This document shows positions 1 to 10,891 of a DNA stretch of 64,000 bases, piece by piece (positions within the stretch are counted from its first letter, which is position 1; the number at the start of each line of letters is the position of its first letter). The stretch is from Pilatotrama ljubarskyi (taxonomy: Eukaryota; Basidiomycota; Agaricomycetes; Polyporales; Polyporaceae). Where the stretch lies: contig MU277684.1 of NCBI GenBank assembly GCA_022385805.1, positions 217,333-281,332 on the forward strand, given 5' to 3'. The notes beneath the pieces were generated by a model that saw only the letters and a program-made list of their open reading frames with translations, had not been told where the DNA came from and ran no database searches. A program made the translations under genes and the position numbers.

Positions 1-280
1 TCTCCGCGACGAAGTCCGCCACATCTCTCGTCTAGGTCGTAGAACAATGCGTCGTTATAATTTATTCGCTCTGCCCTTATGGCTACACACTTTACATCCT
101 TCCGACTAACTCCCTCGATGCATATCACTGTATTCGACGCTTCTGGACCATCTGTAGTATAATACCTTCCGATACAGCGAAGTTTGAATACATGCATCGT
201 CAAAAGTTACTCCGGCCGTGTCAAGCGTGAATGCACTGAGTAAGATACCTAGGTTTCCGTGCAAGGTGGTAGTACCTTCC

Positions 281-319
281 GTGACCTGATCTGCTACGTG
301 ACCTGATCTGCTACGTGAC
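281..319. repeat. Short tandem repeat, 17-bp unit
   Basis: A 17-bp unit beginning GTGACCTGATCTGCTAC occurs twice head to tail (281-297 and 298-314), followed by five more matching bases. Two copies are too few for a minisatellite call. It looks like a local slippage duplication. Confidence 0.85.
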
Positions 320-1292
320 ACACTGTGCACTGGCAGCGTCTGTCTTTCTGACTGCCTGAGCGAGCCTCTCAAATGCATCACACTGCGATGCAATGCCGCA
401 CTGATAGCCGCCTTGGGCTGCACGCACTATGCATCTCACGACAAACATCCCTTGACTTCCAAGAGCACTCTCGTATACTTACTCCCATGTTGGTGGTTGA
501 ACGTGTCGTGATTATTCTTGTGGCAGGGCCGAGATAACTTGAAAGCCTAGCGGCGTCGGACCATTCAGTATAAAAAGGACAGCGCGTTCCTTGCTCGTTT
601 CGAGGGTCGAGGAATGAGGGAGTGTTTGTCGTGTCTTGTGCTAGCTCTCGGTCAGATTCAGTGTGCGTGGGACGCGACATGGTGATACGATTTCCTCGTG
701 GGGTTTATATATTATGATTGCCCAGTGGACGCCTCCGACTCCTCCGCCGAACTGAAATCGAACAGCCCGACGTCGCGAAATACACAAATGCGCAACAGCG
801 TGAAGGAAGCGAAGAGAGACAGGGAGAGAGAGAGAGAGGTGTAAGCGAACTTGAATGCATCGTAAGCGACGACGATCAAAACCAGGTACTCACGAACGAG
901 CGGAGGAGGTTGGTCGGGCATGAGGGGCTTGGCGGCACCCGCGGGGTAACGCGCAGGCGGCGCTGTTAGGCTGAGAACGGAGCGCGTCAGTCACCGTAGT
1001 ACCGTAGTATTTCGCATGGTCACCGTGACGGAAGCCACGAACACGCCCGCCCCGAGTACTGGGAGCCTGCGTGCACTGGCACCGGGATGATGGCCCGGAC
1101 TGTGTAGCGACTTACCAACTTGAGGGCCAGGCGGGGCGTCAACGCAGCGCGGGGGGGGAGGGGAGAATGAGAACTTGACGAGCGACAGCCGGGGTACGAA
1201 CGTGTGAGAGTTGTTGCGGAGTCCGGTTTGCGAAGGCGGCTTTTATAGAGAGTACATATAACCGCAGCACCATCTCCAGCCTGCTCCGAGAA

Positions 1293-1306
1293 GGGGGGGG
1301 GGGGGG
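1293..1306 (+). repeat. G14 homopolymer
   Basis: Fourteen consecutive G bases with no gene around them. The exact length is likely to vary between reads or strains. Confidence 0.9.
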
Positions 1307-2259
1307 CGGATGGACGTACGCTGACCGTTCGGTGGCAGAGAAGAGCGCGAGGGTTGAGCGGACGCTCCCACAGGTTTACCGCAGCACACAGGAGCATATG
1401 GAGTTCTGGCAGGACTGTGGGCCTTGGTCGGCGGTGAGATTTCTGGATAAGGACGTTGGTAGGCTTTTTGGCTCGCACGAGATGCGGACGCCGTCTCGAA
1501 GTCGGTCCACGGGGCGTGCTGGAGAGCGCGTCCAGGCGATAGGCCTGCCAGGAAGGGCAACCGGAGAGGATGCCGCAGCGTTGGGCCTATTTCGAGGGAG
1601 GTTAGGCTCAGAGTTTGGAGAGAAGATGGGGACGCACATATTTTGAACGCTCGTCACGGTGCTGCGGCAAGAACGCATTCATAGCAAGCCCTGGGCTATC
1701 AGTTGAGGAGAAACGAGGATAACCGGGGCCCTGGAGCCAGCTTGAGGCGCAGTAGATAGGAAGGCGCGACGACTCGAGGTCACGGCAGTTCAGAGTCTGA
1801 CAGCCCTCAAGTGGCATGCGCCTTGTGTGCCCTAGGCAGACGATGAGTGTGAGCTAGCGGAGTGAGGGAGGACGCCCAGACACACGCATGCACCAGAACT
1901 GACCGACGTCAGCGGGCGAGACCACACTATAGCCTGATGTGCTGAAGACGAACGCGGAAGTGTCATGCCTATGGACGTCTGGAACGCGCCCTGACCAGCG
2001 TGCAAGTAATTTTTGCTCAGATATAAGCTCCTCCTCGAAACGTATGATAGGGAGAAAGTCTCATAAAGCACGGTAACCAATCATTGTACCAGTCTCCGGC
2101 TCGAAGCTGGACATGGTACGCTGTCGGGAGACAACGAGCTGCACGATACGAGCGGACTAGATATCGATTCTACAATCCTACTCGCAGACAACCATGAGCA
2201 AGATGGAGCCTTGGGGAGGGCCTGGCTGAACCGCGCGAGGACGGAGACGAGTGTGTCAG

Positions 2260-2303
2260 ATACTACTGTCCGAGCTGCGTTCCTCGCAGCTCGTCAGTAG
2301 TAT
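2260..2303. repeat. Long inverted repeat (hairpin)
   Basis: The left arm at 2260-2279 and the right arm at 2285-2303 are complementary over about 18 bp, with one small bulge (TC against T) and a 5-nt loop at 2280-2284. The central 9 bp, CGAGCTGCG against CGCAGCTCG, are perfect. No flanking gene explains it. It could be a structured RNA, a tiny foldback element or chance. Confidence 0.8.
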
Positions 2304-3422
2304 ATGAGATGTCCGCGACCGTGCATGCCACCGTAAGGCGTTACGCGCGTACGCGGTCGAGTGCGTGTATAGAGGTCCGAGGTGCTGCAGTACCTAAGTT
2401 GCCGCCTGAGCACAGTTGGAAGCCACGAATGTGGATACGGCTTACTGAAGTCGAACGAGTGTGCAAGTGCTCACCGGCGGAGCTGCAGCAGAAAGGACTC
2501 GGCGCGGGGGCTGTTGTCTATAGCTGCGGTAAGCGAAACGTGCAGTATCTCAGCAAATTGGCAGCACGTCCATTGCAAGCAGCAAGAGTCGAGCTAGTGC
2601 AGGTCTCGATCAGTGTCACGGTCAGTGTCAGCGCTCAATGGACGTCGGCGTCTGTTTGGCAGCCACAGACGCGTCGGTCATGTGACATGCCCTTTGGCCA
2701 CATCGTCACTGGGCGCCTGTTGACGCGTTCCGTGACTCGATACGGCGACGACCTCGAGGCCGGACGCGACCCCGGACGCTTGTGCTCTCGCTTTGCCTTC
2801 CTGTGCCTGGCAACCTTTGACTGCCCGGTGTCCTGACTGGTGCCCGTCGACGGTTCCACGTTTTCCTCCAGCACGTTCTCCCCTTTGTTCTTCCCCCAAA
2901 GGAAACCGCCGCCCTCGCGTGCACTCCGCTCGTCTTGCCCTCAGACGTCTTGCAAAGAGAGGTATTTCATTGTAGACGACATTATTCTCCTTGCACGCGC
3001 GATACACGGTGCGTTTGTCTCGGATCCTCTCCGGTCTCTTATCCCCCGCGCCTTCCTATCCTGTCGAAGCCACACCCCCGCCTTGCCCTCGGGCGACGGC
3101 AGCGCGGGGCGGGTGACGTCGGCCTGGCTGCTGTCAAAGCACACCAAAGCGCGTCCCTGATTGTCCTCCCGCCTTTCGTCCTCCCTCTGCGTCTTTCCAT
3201 GTGCTCCGTCCCCCGCCTCGGTCGCCTTTCTGGCCGCCGTTTCCGCGCGCCCTGCTGCGTCCGCTTTGCTCCTCGCTTTTGCGTCCCCCGTCCTATTGTT
3301 GCGTTTGCATGTTCCGCCCGTTCCGCTTTGCACCTCCATAGCCCCGGCCACACCCATGGCCGTGTCCTTTGCGGCTTTCGAGCGTCGCTGGCGAGCCTGA
3401 ACAGTAGGACGAGGAGGGCGAG

Positions 3423-3429
3423 TATATAT
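3423..3429 (+). promoter_or_regulatory. Putative TATA box
   Basis: TATATAT on the plus strand, about 500 bp upstream of the chosen start of the small gene at 3923. If it serves that gene, the transcript has a long or spliced 5' leader, or the protein starts further upstream than annotated. Confidence 0.35.
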
Positions 3430-3922
3430 GCATCGGAGACGCAACTCTGCTGCCCATCTCATCCTACGGTGCTGTACTGGTATTCGCACTTGCGACTGCT
3501 CTCGCTTCTGCCTCTCTCCTCGCATCGTTCAACGTGACCGACTGCCACCTCTCTATCATACGCGATGACTACTGCCGTACGCGGACTCCACCCACTCTGC
3601 CTGAACACGTCGACTTATTCGACGCTTTCCTCCGCGGTTCCCGGGGCGAGCCTCCCCCCGCGCCCGAAGCATCATTTCGTTCGTACGCGGGTCCCCCCGC
3701 GCTGTCTGCTCACTCCCCCGGGATGGCGAGCGTCATGGCCGCATCGGACGGTCGTGACTTTTGAATCTTTGCAGCGGCCACGGGACGTCGAGCGCGGAGT
3801 TACGTTCTCTGACGCGAAAAAGGAGGCGAACCTTGTGGACGGGAGGTCTCCCGCTTTCCCCGCTAGCGCACAGGCGCATATTGAGCTTCGCGTCTCGGTA
3901 CGTTCTGTCCCCAGCTCCGCAT

Positions 3923-4308
3923 ATGTATCGTAACACTAAGACTTGCTTGCGTCTCAAGTGGCCTGGATACCGCCATCTCGAGAGAACGTACCACATCGCC
4001 ATCTACGTCCAGGGCCGTCCGATCACCCGCCTGGAGCTCGCGAAGGAAGTAGTGAAGTGCTACGAGCGCTTCTTCTCCGTACGTTTCTTGCTCACGTGAC
4101 CGCGTCCGCGTCCGCGTCTGACCTTACTCTCGTTCGACAGCACGCGCGCCAGGGCCACTACGCAGGCACCACAGAGAACGGCTCATGGGAGATCACGAAC
4201 GACTTCTTCGCGCAGAGCCGGCTGGTATTGCGCGCTGTGGCCAACACGCACGGGAACGACTCGGTCTTTCAGGCCGAGATTGACATCGTCACCGTGCCAT
4301 CCCCCTAG
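3923..4308 (+). CDS. Conserved-looking small protein of unknown function
   Basis: Exons 3923-4078 and 4141-4308 give 107 residues. The intron has a clean GTACGT donor and a CAG acceptor and joins in phase 0. The protein opens with a Tyr-Arg-Asn stretch, carries a KWPGY motif near residue 13 and ends in a strand-rich segment (LVLRAVANTH, then AEIDIV). From memory this resembles short hypothetical proteins common in polypores that carry a Leu-Lys-Trp-Pro-Gly-Tyr core; no function is known to me. There is no signal peptide or membrane segment. The start is uncertain: the frame stays open upstream to about 3761 without another ATG, and an upstream exon is possible. The assignment rests on codon use, the clean splice junction and the motif. 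Confidence 0.55.
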
Positions 4309-5409
4309 AGCCTCCGAGTCGAATCTCGACGTGTTCCTCCGGTCTTTGTGGCGCTCGTGACGCTACGTGGGTTGGAAGCGGGCTGCGCCCAGCTTAGGTT
4401 ATATCGGTATTTATGCATACTCTACCCCCTCTCGCATCACTATTCCGTCTTCCACCCTCCTCCCTCTCATCCCGCTCGCATCGTCTTCCGTGTCTTCCTC
4501 TCACATCGCATCGCATCTAGACTCGCATTCTGTATCTTTCCCAGCCCACTTGTATTCCTCACACTCACGCTCTTGTACCCCTGCTGCATTCGTTCGTTGC
4601 CGCGCGCGCGGGAGGTTCTGGTGACCGCCCGCGTCGTCTCCATTTACCGTACCTCTCCCCACATCCTACGCTGCATCCTACCCCCCTCCTCGTATTCTAC
4701 CTTACCGTCTAGTTTCCCCTCTCGCCCTGTCGGGTTATTCTGTTGTCCGCTACTACTTGTATCTTTCGTCAATCTAGTTCGTCTTTGCCCCGGACCGACC
4801 GTGTGAAGCGATGTGAAGCGACGCAGTTGCTGCGCCGGAGCGTCGTGTGGGTTGTGTGTCCTTGTGTGCTCCTTGCGAGAAATGCGACTTACGGCACGCC
4901 GCGTGCGCTTCAATTGGACCAGGACTCGTGTCGAAGTTGACGCTGGGCTTCGGAATCACAGGAGCTGGACGTCGGATGAGAATTAGCGCTGACGGTCTCC
5001 GGAGGAGGCGCCGCCGCCTCCTGCGGAAGATCTGTCACCGGAAAACGAATGAAGGCGACAGGAATTAGTTGAGTAGATGGAGCTCTTCCAGAGCTCAACG
5101 TGGAGGTAGCCTGGGAAAGTAAGCATCCAGAAACATAACCATACCGGACGACGGAGATCATCGGTCAACATCTAATACTGATACCGGCCCTCGAACTGCG
5201 ATCTTTTGGGGGTCGTACACTTGTACCGATGCATCCGTTGTTTCATTTCATGGTCACCGTAACATGCGGGGGAATACTGGGACGATGAGCGTCAGAAAAT
5301 AAACAGAAGAACGTGAAGAAAGGCACACGCTACCATATGCTATACTGGCTTTTGAGTACTATCCGCGACATTCGTACATCTTCCTGCTGCGTCGGCACGG
5401 TCCGACCGC
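4309..5409. other. Intergenic, pyrimidine-rich
   Basis: This is the 3' flank of two convergent genes. It contains C/T-rich sequence (about 4430-4790) and a short inverted repeat GAGCTCT/AGAGCTC near 5080-5096. The long open frame at 4348-4806 is low-complexity and not convincing as coding. Confidence 0.6.
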
Positions 5410-6317
5410 TCAGTCACCTCCGCCTTTCTTCTTGGTCTTCTCTTCTACCTCGACGACGTTGTCCTTCGGCACGCCCTTGAGCAGACCTACTCCATCCTCG
5501 ATCATCTCTACGATCTCGCCGCTGACGTCGCCTTGCACGACGATCTCGTCCTGCCCTTGCTGGTTCTTCGTGACGGATGCGCCCGTCGCGAACTTCTGCG
5601 CGAAGAACTTGGCGGCCTTCTTGAGGTCGACATCTGTTACAGCACGACAGTCAAGAATCGGTTGGAAGATGGCTATGCATAATGACGTACCGAAGTTCTC
5701 GAGCCCGTGAATGGCGGTTACATGCTTGCGCTTGTTACGCTCTATCCGCTTGATCGTCACCTGTCCGATCTCAGCATCTTGTGCTTCGTGCAAACGCAGG
5801 AACAACCGACTTGTGATGCCTGTGGGAACCAGGTGTGAGCACCTCTCGGCGAAAGGGGCTATCGCGGGACGCACCATTTTCTTCTTGAGCAAAGTCTCAG
5901 CCTTTGCCTCCGCCTTCGCCTCCTTCTTCGCCGTATCCTTCTCCAGCTTCTCCTGCGCCTCCAGACTCAACGTCCCGATCTTCGCTTGGAGAGCCTCTGC
6001 GCCCATACCGCATCCGCATTCACATCCATTGCAGCTCGGTAGAGGGAGTAGGGCGGATGGGACGCACCTTCCGAATAGAACTTGTCGTACAGCTGCGGGT
6101 CCGTCTTCTGCAGCCACTCTTTGCATCGCGTCAAGCTGGATCCAAACTCGCAGTACTCGACGGGGAAGGAGCACACTGCGGGGGCGAGCGTCCGAGGTGA
6201 GATGTGAGAAACGTCCGTCTGATCGAGAAGTGGGGGACCGTGCAGGTCACCTTGACAGTAGAGCACTTGCACCGGTGGAGTCGGCTCGACCGGCGCTGAA
6301 CCTTCGTTACTTGACAT
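5410..6317 (-). CDS. TMA22: Translation machinery-associated protein 22 (DENR family)
   Basis: Five exons (6317-6251, 6175-6068, 5996-5875, 5769-5691, 5633-5410) encode 199 residues, the usual length for fungal Tma22. The N-terminal part holds the zinc-binding segment with LYCQVCSFPVEYCEFG across the first intron. A Lys/Ala/Glu-rich linker follows, then a C-terminal SUI1 domain containing VTIKRIERNKRKHVTAI and the TKNQQGQDEIVVQGDV stretch. In the known family this protein pairs with Tma20/MCT-1 and recycles 40S subunits after termination, acting in the cytoplasm on ribosomes. The third intron is longer than the others (105 nt). A nearer acceptor at about 5824 would break the frame, so the acceptor before IGQVTI was chosen because it restores family spacing. 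The C-terminus is basic. Confidence 0.93.
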
Positions 6318-6847
6318 GTTCTGGACGACTTGTAGGACAGAACTTCGTGTCCGGGGATGTCTGGATTAGTTGCAATGGGCGGCACGAGGGGTCGGAGAAG
6401 TAGCGGTGTGAGCTCTATGCAGATCGTTGATCGTTGGAGTACAGGGCTTTCATCTAATCTTATCTCGGCGGAGTCCGCGGCCTGCCTCCAGTGAGTCTCC
6501 AGTGACGCCGATACAGTACTTGCCAGTGCTACAGTACTCTCAGAGCGGCACGTCCTCTTGCCTCCTCCTCCTCAGACCCTAGCGCCATGAGTTTTATTCC
6601 TTATCGAGCCAGATGCAAGTCATCCTCTCCATCCCACAAAACCAGACGGGATAGCCGTGTCTTCGTAAAGACAGAATTTATCGCAGAGGCAGAAACGCCA
6701 AATTCTGAAGAGTCCAGCAGAGAGTTCTGCCAGAGTTCTGCCACATTGGACCCTCGTATCCAGGGACGACTCCCCGACTCATCAATCTCGCACCTCCGCA
6801 CTTGAGAGTACATTACAGAGTTCTTAGGTTTATATGGTGCAGTATCC
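6318..6847. other. Intergenic spacer
   Basis: This lies between the 5' end of the TMA22 gene and the 3' end of the first reductase gene. A 72-codon open frame at 6587-6805 has no motif and an unusual A-rich composition. Nothing else was recognised. Confidence 0.6.
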
Positions 6848-8148
6848 TCAAGGCGTGTCTTGAGGACGGATTATGAGCTTCTTGCCGCTAACCTGGTTGT
6901 TCTGGAGCCGATCAAGCCCCTCCTGCGCGCCTGCCAGACCGTTCGGTAGGACTTCGACGACGTTTGGCTAGCGACATACGCAGTCAGGTATCTCCGCGAG
7001 ATGCACTCAGTCAGTAAGACCGCACCTTGATGATACCCTTCTCAAGCCACTCCGTCAGCCGCTTGTACATCTCCACGCCGCACCCTCTGTTCTCGGGGCT
7101 GTGCACGTTCCCAAAGACATAGGCGATGCGCTTCCCGTCCCCTTCCTTCTTCAGCTCTGCAGGAATGACGTCCGGCAGGGTGATCACGAGCGCACCCCTA
7201 GGCGCGAGGGCTCGATATGCGAGCGGCATCGTCTCGGGGAGCGAGATAACGTCGTAGACGAACTTGAGAGGCTTGCCGCCTGTCAGCTTTGGGAGCTTGG
7301 CGAGTATTTCGTCGGGCGAGAGGGAGCGGTCGACGACGTGGGTCGCACCCAGGGAGGTGAGCAGCTCAGTATTATGCAGGGATGCGGTGGTGATGATTGG
7401 GCTGAATCCTGCCTCCTTCGCAACCTGAATGGCTATCCGGGCGGATCAGGTTTGTCAAGAAAATGAATCTTCCAACAAACGGCAGTGGAAGTGAGCATAC
7501 CGTATTGTCCGACGGAGGAGGCGCCGCCCGTGATGAAGATAGGCTTGCCGGCGAACTCTGTAGTTCCGCCTTGTTCCCAGAAAGGCTTGAGTCCGAGGGT
7601 CCGGGGATGATTGGGAAGCTGGTTGTACAGTGCGAGTACGACCGTTGCCAGCCCGAGAGGAACAGACGCCGCTTGGTCGAAGCTTATGTTCTCTGGGATC
7701 TACGGATGTGGAGTCAACGCTTTCCCAGTAATCTATTTAGGAAAGGCGCATACCACTGCAGTGATCTCAGCCGGGACGATGCAGAATTGCTGAAAGGTCG
7801 CATATGGGTTCGCGAACCATCCTTGGAAGACGCTGTACTCCGGTCAGAACGTCGCATAGCGAAGGATTAAACCGCTCACATCTTGTCCCCCTCCTTCAGG
7901 CTTGTGACTTCCTGGCCAACCTCGACCACGACACCTGCTCCATCCGTACCAGATATGAACGGATACTCCGGGATGAGAGCGGTGAAGGGCGGGATGGTGA
8001 TCTTCCAGTCGATCGGGTTGAGCGCCGCCGATATGACCTTGACGAGAACCTCCTTTGGCCCAGGACGGGGAATAGGTGCCTCGCCTACACGGTACTTCTC
8101 GCCCTCAGCGTGCAACAGCAGCGCTTTCTGCGTCTGAATGGCCGCCAT
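6848..8148 (-). CDS. Medium-chain reductase, ToxD/trans-enoyl reductase type (paralog A)
   Basis: Exons 8148-7880, 7832-7754, 7699-7501, 7432-7026 and 6967-6848 join in frame to 357 residues. The N-terminal GroES-like fold includes PRPGPKEVLVKV and ALNPIDWK. The Rossmann domain includes ITGGASSVGQYAIQVAKEAG, an NAD(P)H-binding pattern. The C-terminus carries VLPNGLAGAQEGLDRL and a GKKLI segment typical of the family. Structural zinc ligands are not evident, as in the quinone/enoyl reductase branch of the MDR superfamily. The likely reaction is NADPH-dependent reduction of an activated double bond; the substrate is unknown. The gene is divergent from a close paralog at 9459-10796 with identical intron phases. 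A TATATAT box lies about 65 bp upstream of the ATG. In fungi this family often works beside polyketide synthases, but none is present here. Confidence 0.9.
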
Positions 8149-8210
8149 GATTTGCTGGATGCTGTGCGTTCGGAGGGATGCTTGTGGCGTCCCAGGATTG
8201 CGGGAGCAGC

Positions 8211-8217
8211 ATATATA
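8211..8217 (-). promoter_or_regulatory. TATA box of reductase A
   Basis: TATATAT read on the minus strand, 63-69 bp upstream of the ATG at 8148. Position and match suit a core promoter with a short leader. Confidence 0.6.
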
Positions 8218-9354
8218 CACCAGAACGTCAAGTTCCCATCGCACGGAACGGGAGGGGACTCTGTTCCCATGTCCCTCCGTCGGAGTGCAAGCGCAGGAAG
8301 ATATAGAGGAGGCCCTCTGCAGCTCCGGCCCGACATGAGAATGATTACAGAGACTCCATCTCGGTGCCTATTGTGATAGACGTCAGAGCATTTGCGAAGC
8401 TCCCGATCCTGAAGCAAGTCTTCATAGATACTCTCCGCAGCGTGGTGCGTCTGCCCGAGCTGGAGCACGCAGTAAGCAGCATTCTGACTCGGACGGTACA
8501 ACACGAGGGAGGAGTACTCTATCTGCACTACAAAACCGTTCGACATGCTGACTAGTGCACAGACACGTACGTACCTGCCTCAGCCTGAGTCGGACGGACG
8601 CTTCGTTACTGCTGGGTCATATCCACGATGGCTTCAGGAGCGCATGCAGCGAACAGCCAGCGGCCGAGCACAAGCTATACTGTACCCAACTACTATGCTG
8701 CAACTTCGCCTCAGAACGCAGGTATGCGCGCGGATCGCGTGGTTACTCGTCTCGCCCCATCTCTCTTGAAAATGACGACAGCGCGATAGCCTGGCCTGTA
8801 TGCTCGAGCACAGAGACGCCGAGAGAACGCAGCACTCTGCCGGCTTGGACAGGGTCGCGAACGGTGCATCACGACGCCAGGTGCACTCAATGCCGCAGAG
8901 AGTATGAGAGCGAAGTCAAAGAGGGTGCTTATGTGTACGGATATCTGATCTCAAGTTCAGGTAGTGGCCGAAGTAGATCTAGATTTGGATCTTACATGCG
9001 AGAGTGGCGGAGCGTTGGCTGAGGCGCCCAAACCCTTTCAGGATGCACCAAGGATGCACCCACTTGGCACCCACAACGGCCTCCGAGACCAGCGGGTTCA
9101 GGTATTTCGCATGTAACTCCCAGTGGCAGTTCCTCGCGAGAGGCTTTACTCAGCGGTCCGTCGAGAGCGCGTATGTTGAAGCATCCCCTGGCATGTCAGC
9201 CTGAGTTGGGCCGTCGGATTTGCCGGTGGGTCGGCAAACTCACTTACATGCCCTCCGTCGACACAACGATACCAGCCGCGCATACGCCATCCTGCCACGT
9301 AATATTGCTGCCGAGCAGTCTTAGAGGTACGCGTATCCTGCTTCGGAGGTACTG

Positions 9355-9361
9355 TATAAAA
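9355..9361 (+). promoter_or_regulatory. TATA box of reductase B
   Basis: TATAAAA on the plus strand, about 98-104 bp upstream of the ATG at 9459. Confidence 0.6.
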
Positions 9362-9458
9362 GCGGGACGGATGTGCAGCACGACTACTGCGCTGTAGCCT
9401 ACATCAGTCTACCAGTTATCATCGACGCACCACGTTCCGCCTACTCACTTCTCTTGAC

Positions 9459-10796
9459 ATGTCTAACACTGTTCCGACTACACAGAAGTCACTCATCTGT
9501 TACGAGGAGAGCACCCCATACGTGCTGGGCGAGACTCCGGTACCCCGACCCGGTCCCCAGGATGTCCTCGTAAAGGTCCTCGCTTGCGCACTCAACCCCA
9601 TTGACTACGCAATAGTCAACCCGCCCCTCTCCAGGCGTCTGGTTCGGACGTGGCCGCTTATCTCCGGAGTCGATGGTGCCGGAGTTGTGGTCGAGCTGGG
9701 ATCAGAGGTCAGCAACCTCAAAGTGGGCGACAGGATGTAGGTGGCACTTGCTCTCATGGAATGACATGCGTTGACGAAGGCATACGCGAAGCCTCTTCGA
9801 AGGAGACTGGACTGTGCCCGGTGGTTCTACTTTCCAGGAGTATGCTACTGTTCCTGCTGACCTGACCGCTCTGGTGAGCGTTCATAGGTATTGCACGTCT
9901 ATCTAGAGCGACTCAACTCACTGAAAATCAGGTCCCGGATAACATCACCCTGGAGCAAGCCGCATCAATCCCCCTCGGGCTTACCACTGACGTAATCGTG
10001 CTGTACAACCAATCCCCTGCGCAGGAAAACCTCAGTCTCCGGTTGAAGCCAGTCTGGGAGCCCGAAGGCAAGACCGCATACGCGGGGACTCCCGCGTTCA
10101 TAATCGGCGGAGCCGCGTCTCTTGGCCAATACGGTGCGCCAGTTTTTGCCATGATGTATCTATTCGCAAGGCTCATGATGGGCTCCCCTAGCGATTCAAC
10201 TCGCGAAGCTGGCCGGGCACGACCCAATCATCACTACCGCCTCTCCGCACAACGAGCCGCTCCTCAAGTCCCTCGGGGCGACGCACGTTCTCGACCGCAA
10301 CCGCTCCAACGAGTCCATCCTCGCTGAGCTTCCTTCCCTCACTGGCGGCAAACCCATCCACTATGTGTTCGTCGCCGTTCCAAGGAGTGGAGGGCGCCCG
10401 CTTGCTCTCGGACGCGACGCGCTCGCTCCAGGAGGCCTCGTCGCCATCCCATTGGCGTCCCCCGAGGGCCTCCCGGAAGACTTCACGAACCCTGGTGACG
10501 GAAAGCGCGTCGGGTACGTCTTCGGAAGCGCGCGGCTCCCGTACACCAGGGACATCAGCAGGGCAATGTTCCAGCAGATCACAGGCTGGCTCGAGAAGGG
10601 GCTCCTGAAGGTACGTCCGCCATTCCGCTCACTTTGGGACGATGTGTGGGCTGTTTCTGATGTGCACCACGAGCAGCCGAACCCGGTGGAAGTCCTTCCC
10701 AACGGGTTGGCAGGCATTTCGGAGGGTCTCGCGCGGCTTAAGGCTAACAAGGTCTCCGGGACGAAGCTCGTGGCACGCCCTCAGGAGACTCCATGA
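9459..10796 (+). CDS. Medium-chain reductase, ToxD/trans-enoyl reductase type (paralog B)
   Basis: Exons 9459-9736, 9792-9873, 9932-10133, 10192-10610 and 10677-10796 join to 366 residues. Domain order matches paralog A: a GroES-like part with PRPGPQDVLVKV and ALNPIDYA, then a Rossmann part with IIGGAASLGQYAIQLAKLAG, then the closing VLPNGLAGISEGLARL segment. The four introns sit in the same places and phases (2, 0, 1, 0) as in paralog A, so the pair arose by gene duplication with inversion. The function is inferred to be NAD(P)H-dependent reduction of a small molecule, probably cytosolic. Sequence divergence between the copies is substantial, so the duplication is not recent, or the copies have specialised. 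Confidence 0.9.
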
Positions 10797-10891
10797 AAGG
10801 CTCTACGGTCATTGTACTACCTACCAGGTTGTAAAACTAGAGAATTTCAGCTAAGGCTACCTCTCCTCGCACACAAGAACACTATGGAATA

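Larger units (their letters stand above)
1..3922. other. Gene-poor left flank
   Basis: No coding region can be supported in these 3.9 kb. The open frames present lack family motifs and third-position G/C bias, and they do not join through splice sites. The stretch from about 2880 to 3540 is strongly pyrimidine-rich on the plus strand, as is common upstream of basidiomycete genes. Local structures (a tandem repeat at 281-319, a G14 run at 1293-1306, a hairpin at 2260-2303 and a TATA-like box at 3423) are listed separately. Confidence 0.6.
8149..9458. other. Shared intergenic region between divergent reductases
   Basis: 1.3 kb separates the two divergent reductase starts. Each side has its own TATA box (8211-8217 for the minus gene, 9355-9361 for the plus gene). 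Open frames here are short and show no coding bias. At this length it is better seen as two back-to-back promoters than one compact bidirectional promoter. Confidence 0.65.

Noticed and set aside
281..319. Direct repeats as a CRISPR-like array
   Set aside because: Only two contiguous copies with no spacers, in a eukaryotic genome.
2935..3537. 200-codon open frame on the plus strand
   Set aside because: It is built from C/T-rich sequence, has overlapping frames on both strands, and shows no motif or splice logic.
4348..4806. 152-codon open frame on the plus strand
   Set aside because: Pyrimidine-rich low complexity downstream of a gene; no domain and no splice sites.
5770..5874. Nearer acceptor (CACAG at about 5824) for TMA22 intron 3
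   Set aside because: It shifts the reading frame; the acceptor at 5770 keeps the frame and the family spacing before QVTIKRI.
6587..6805. 72-codon open frame
   Set aside because: Open on both strands, no motif, different composition from nearby genes; probably chance.
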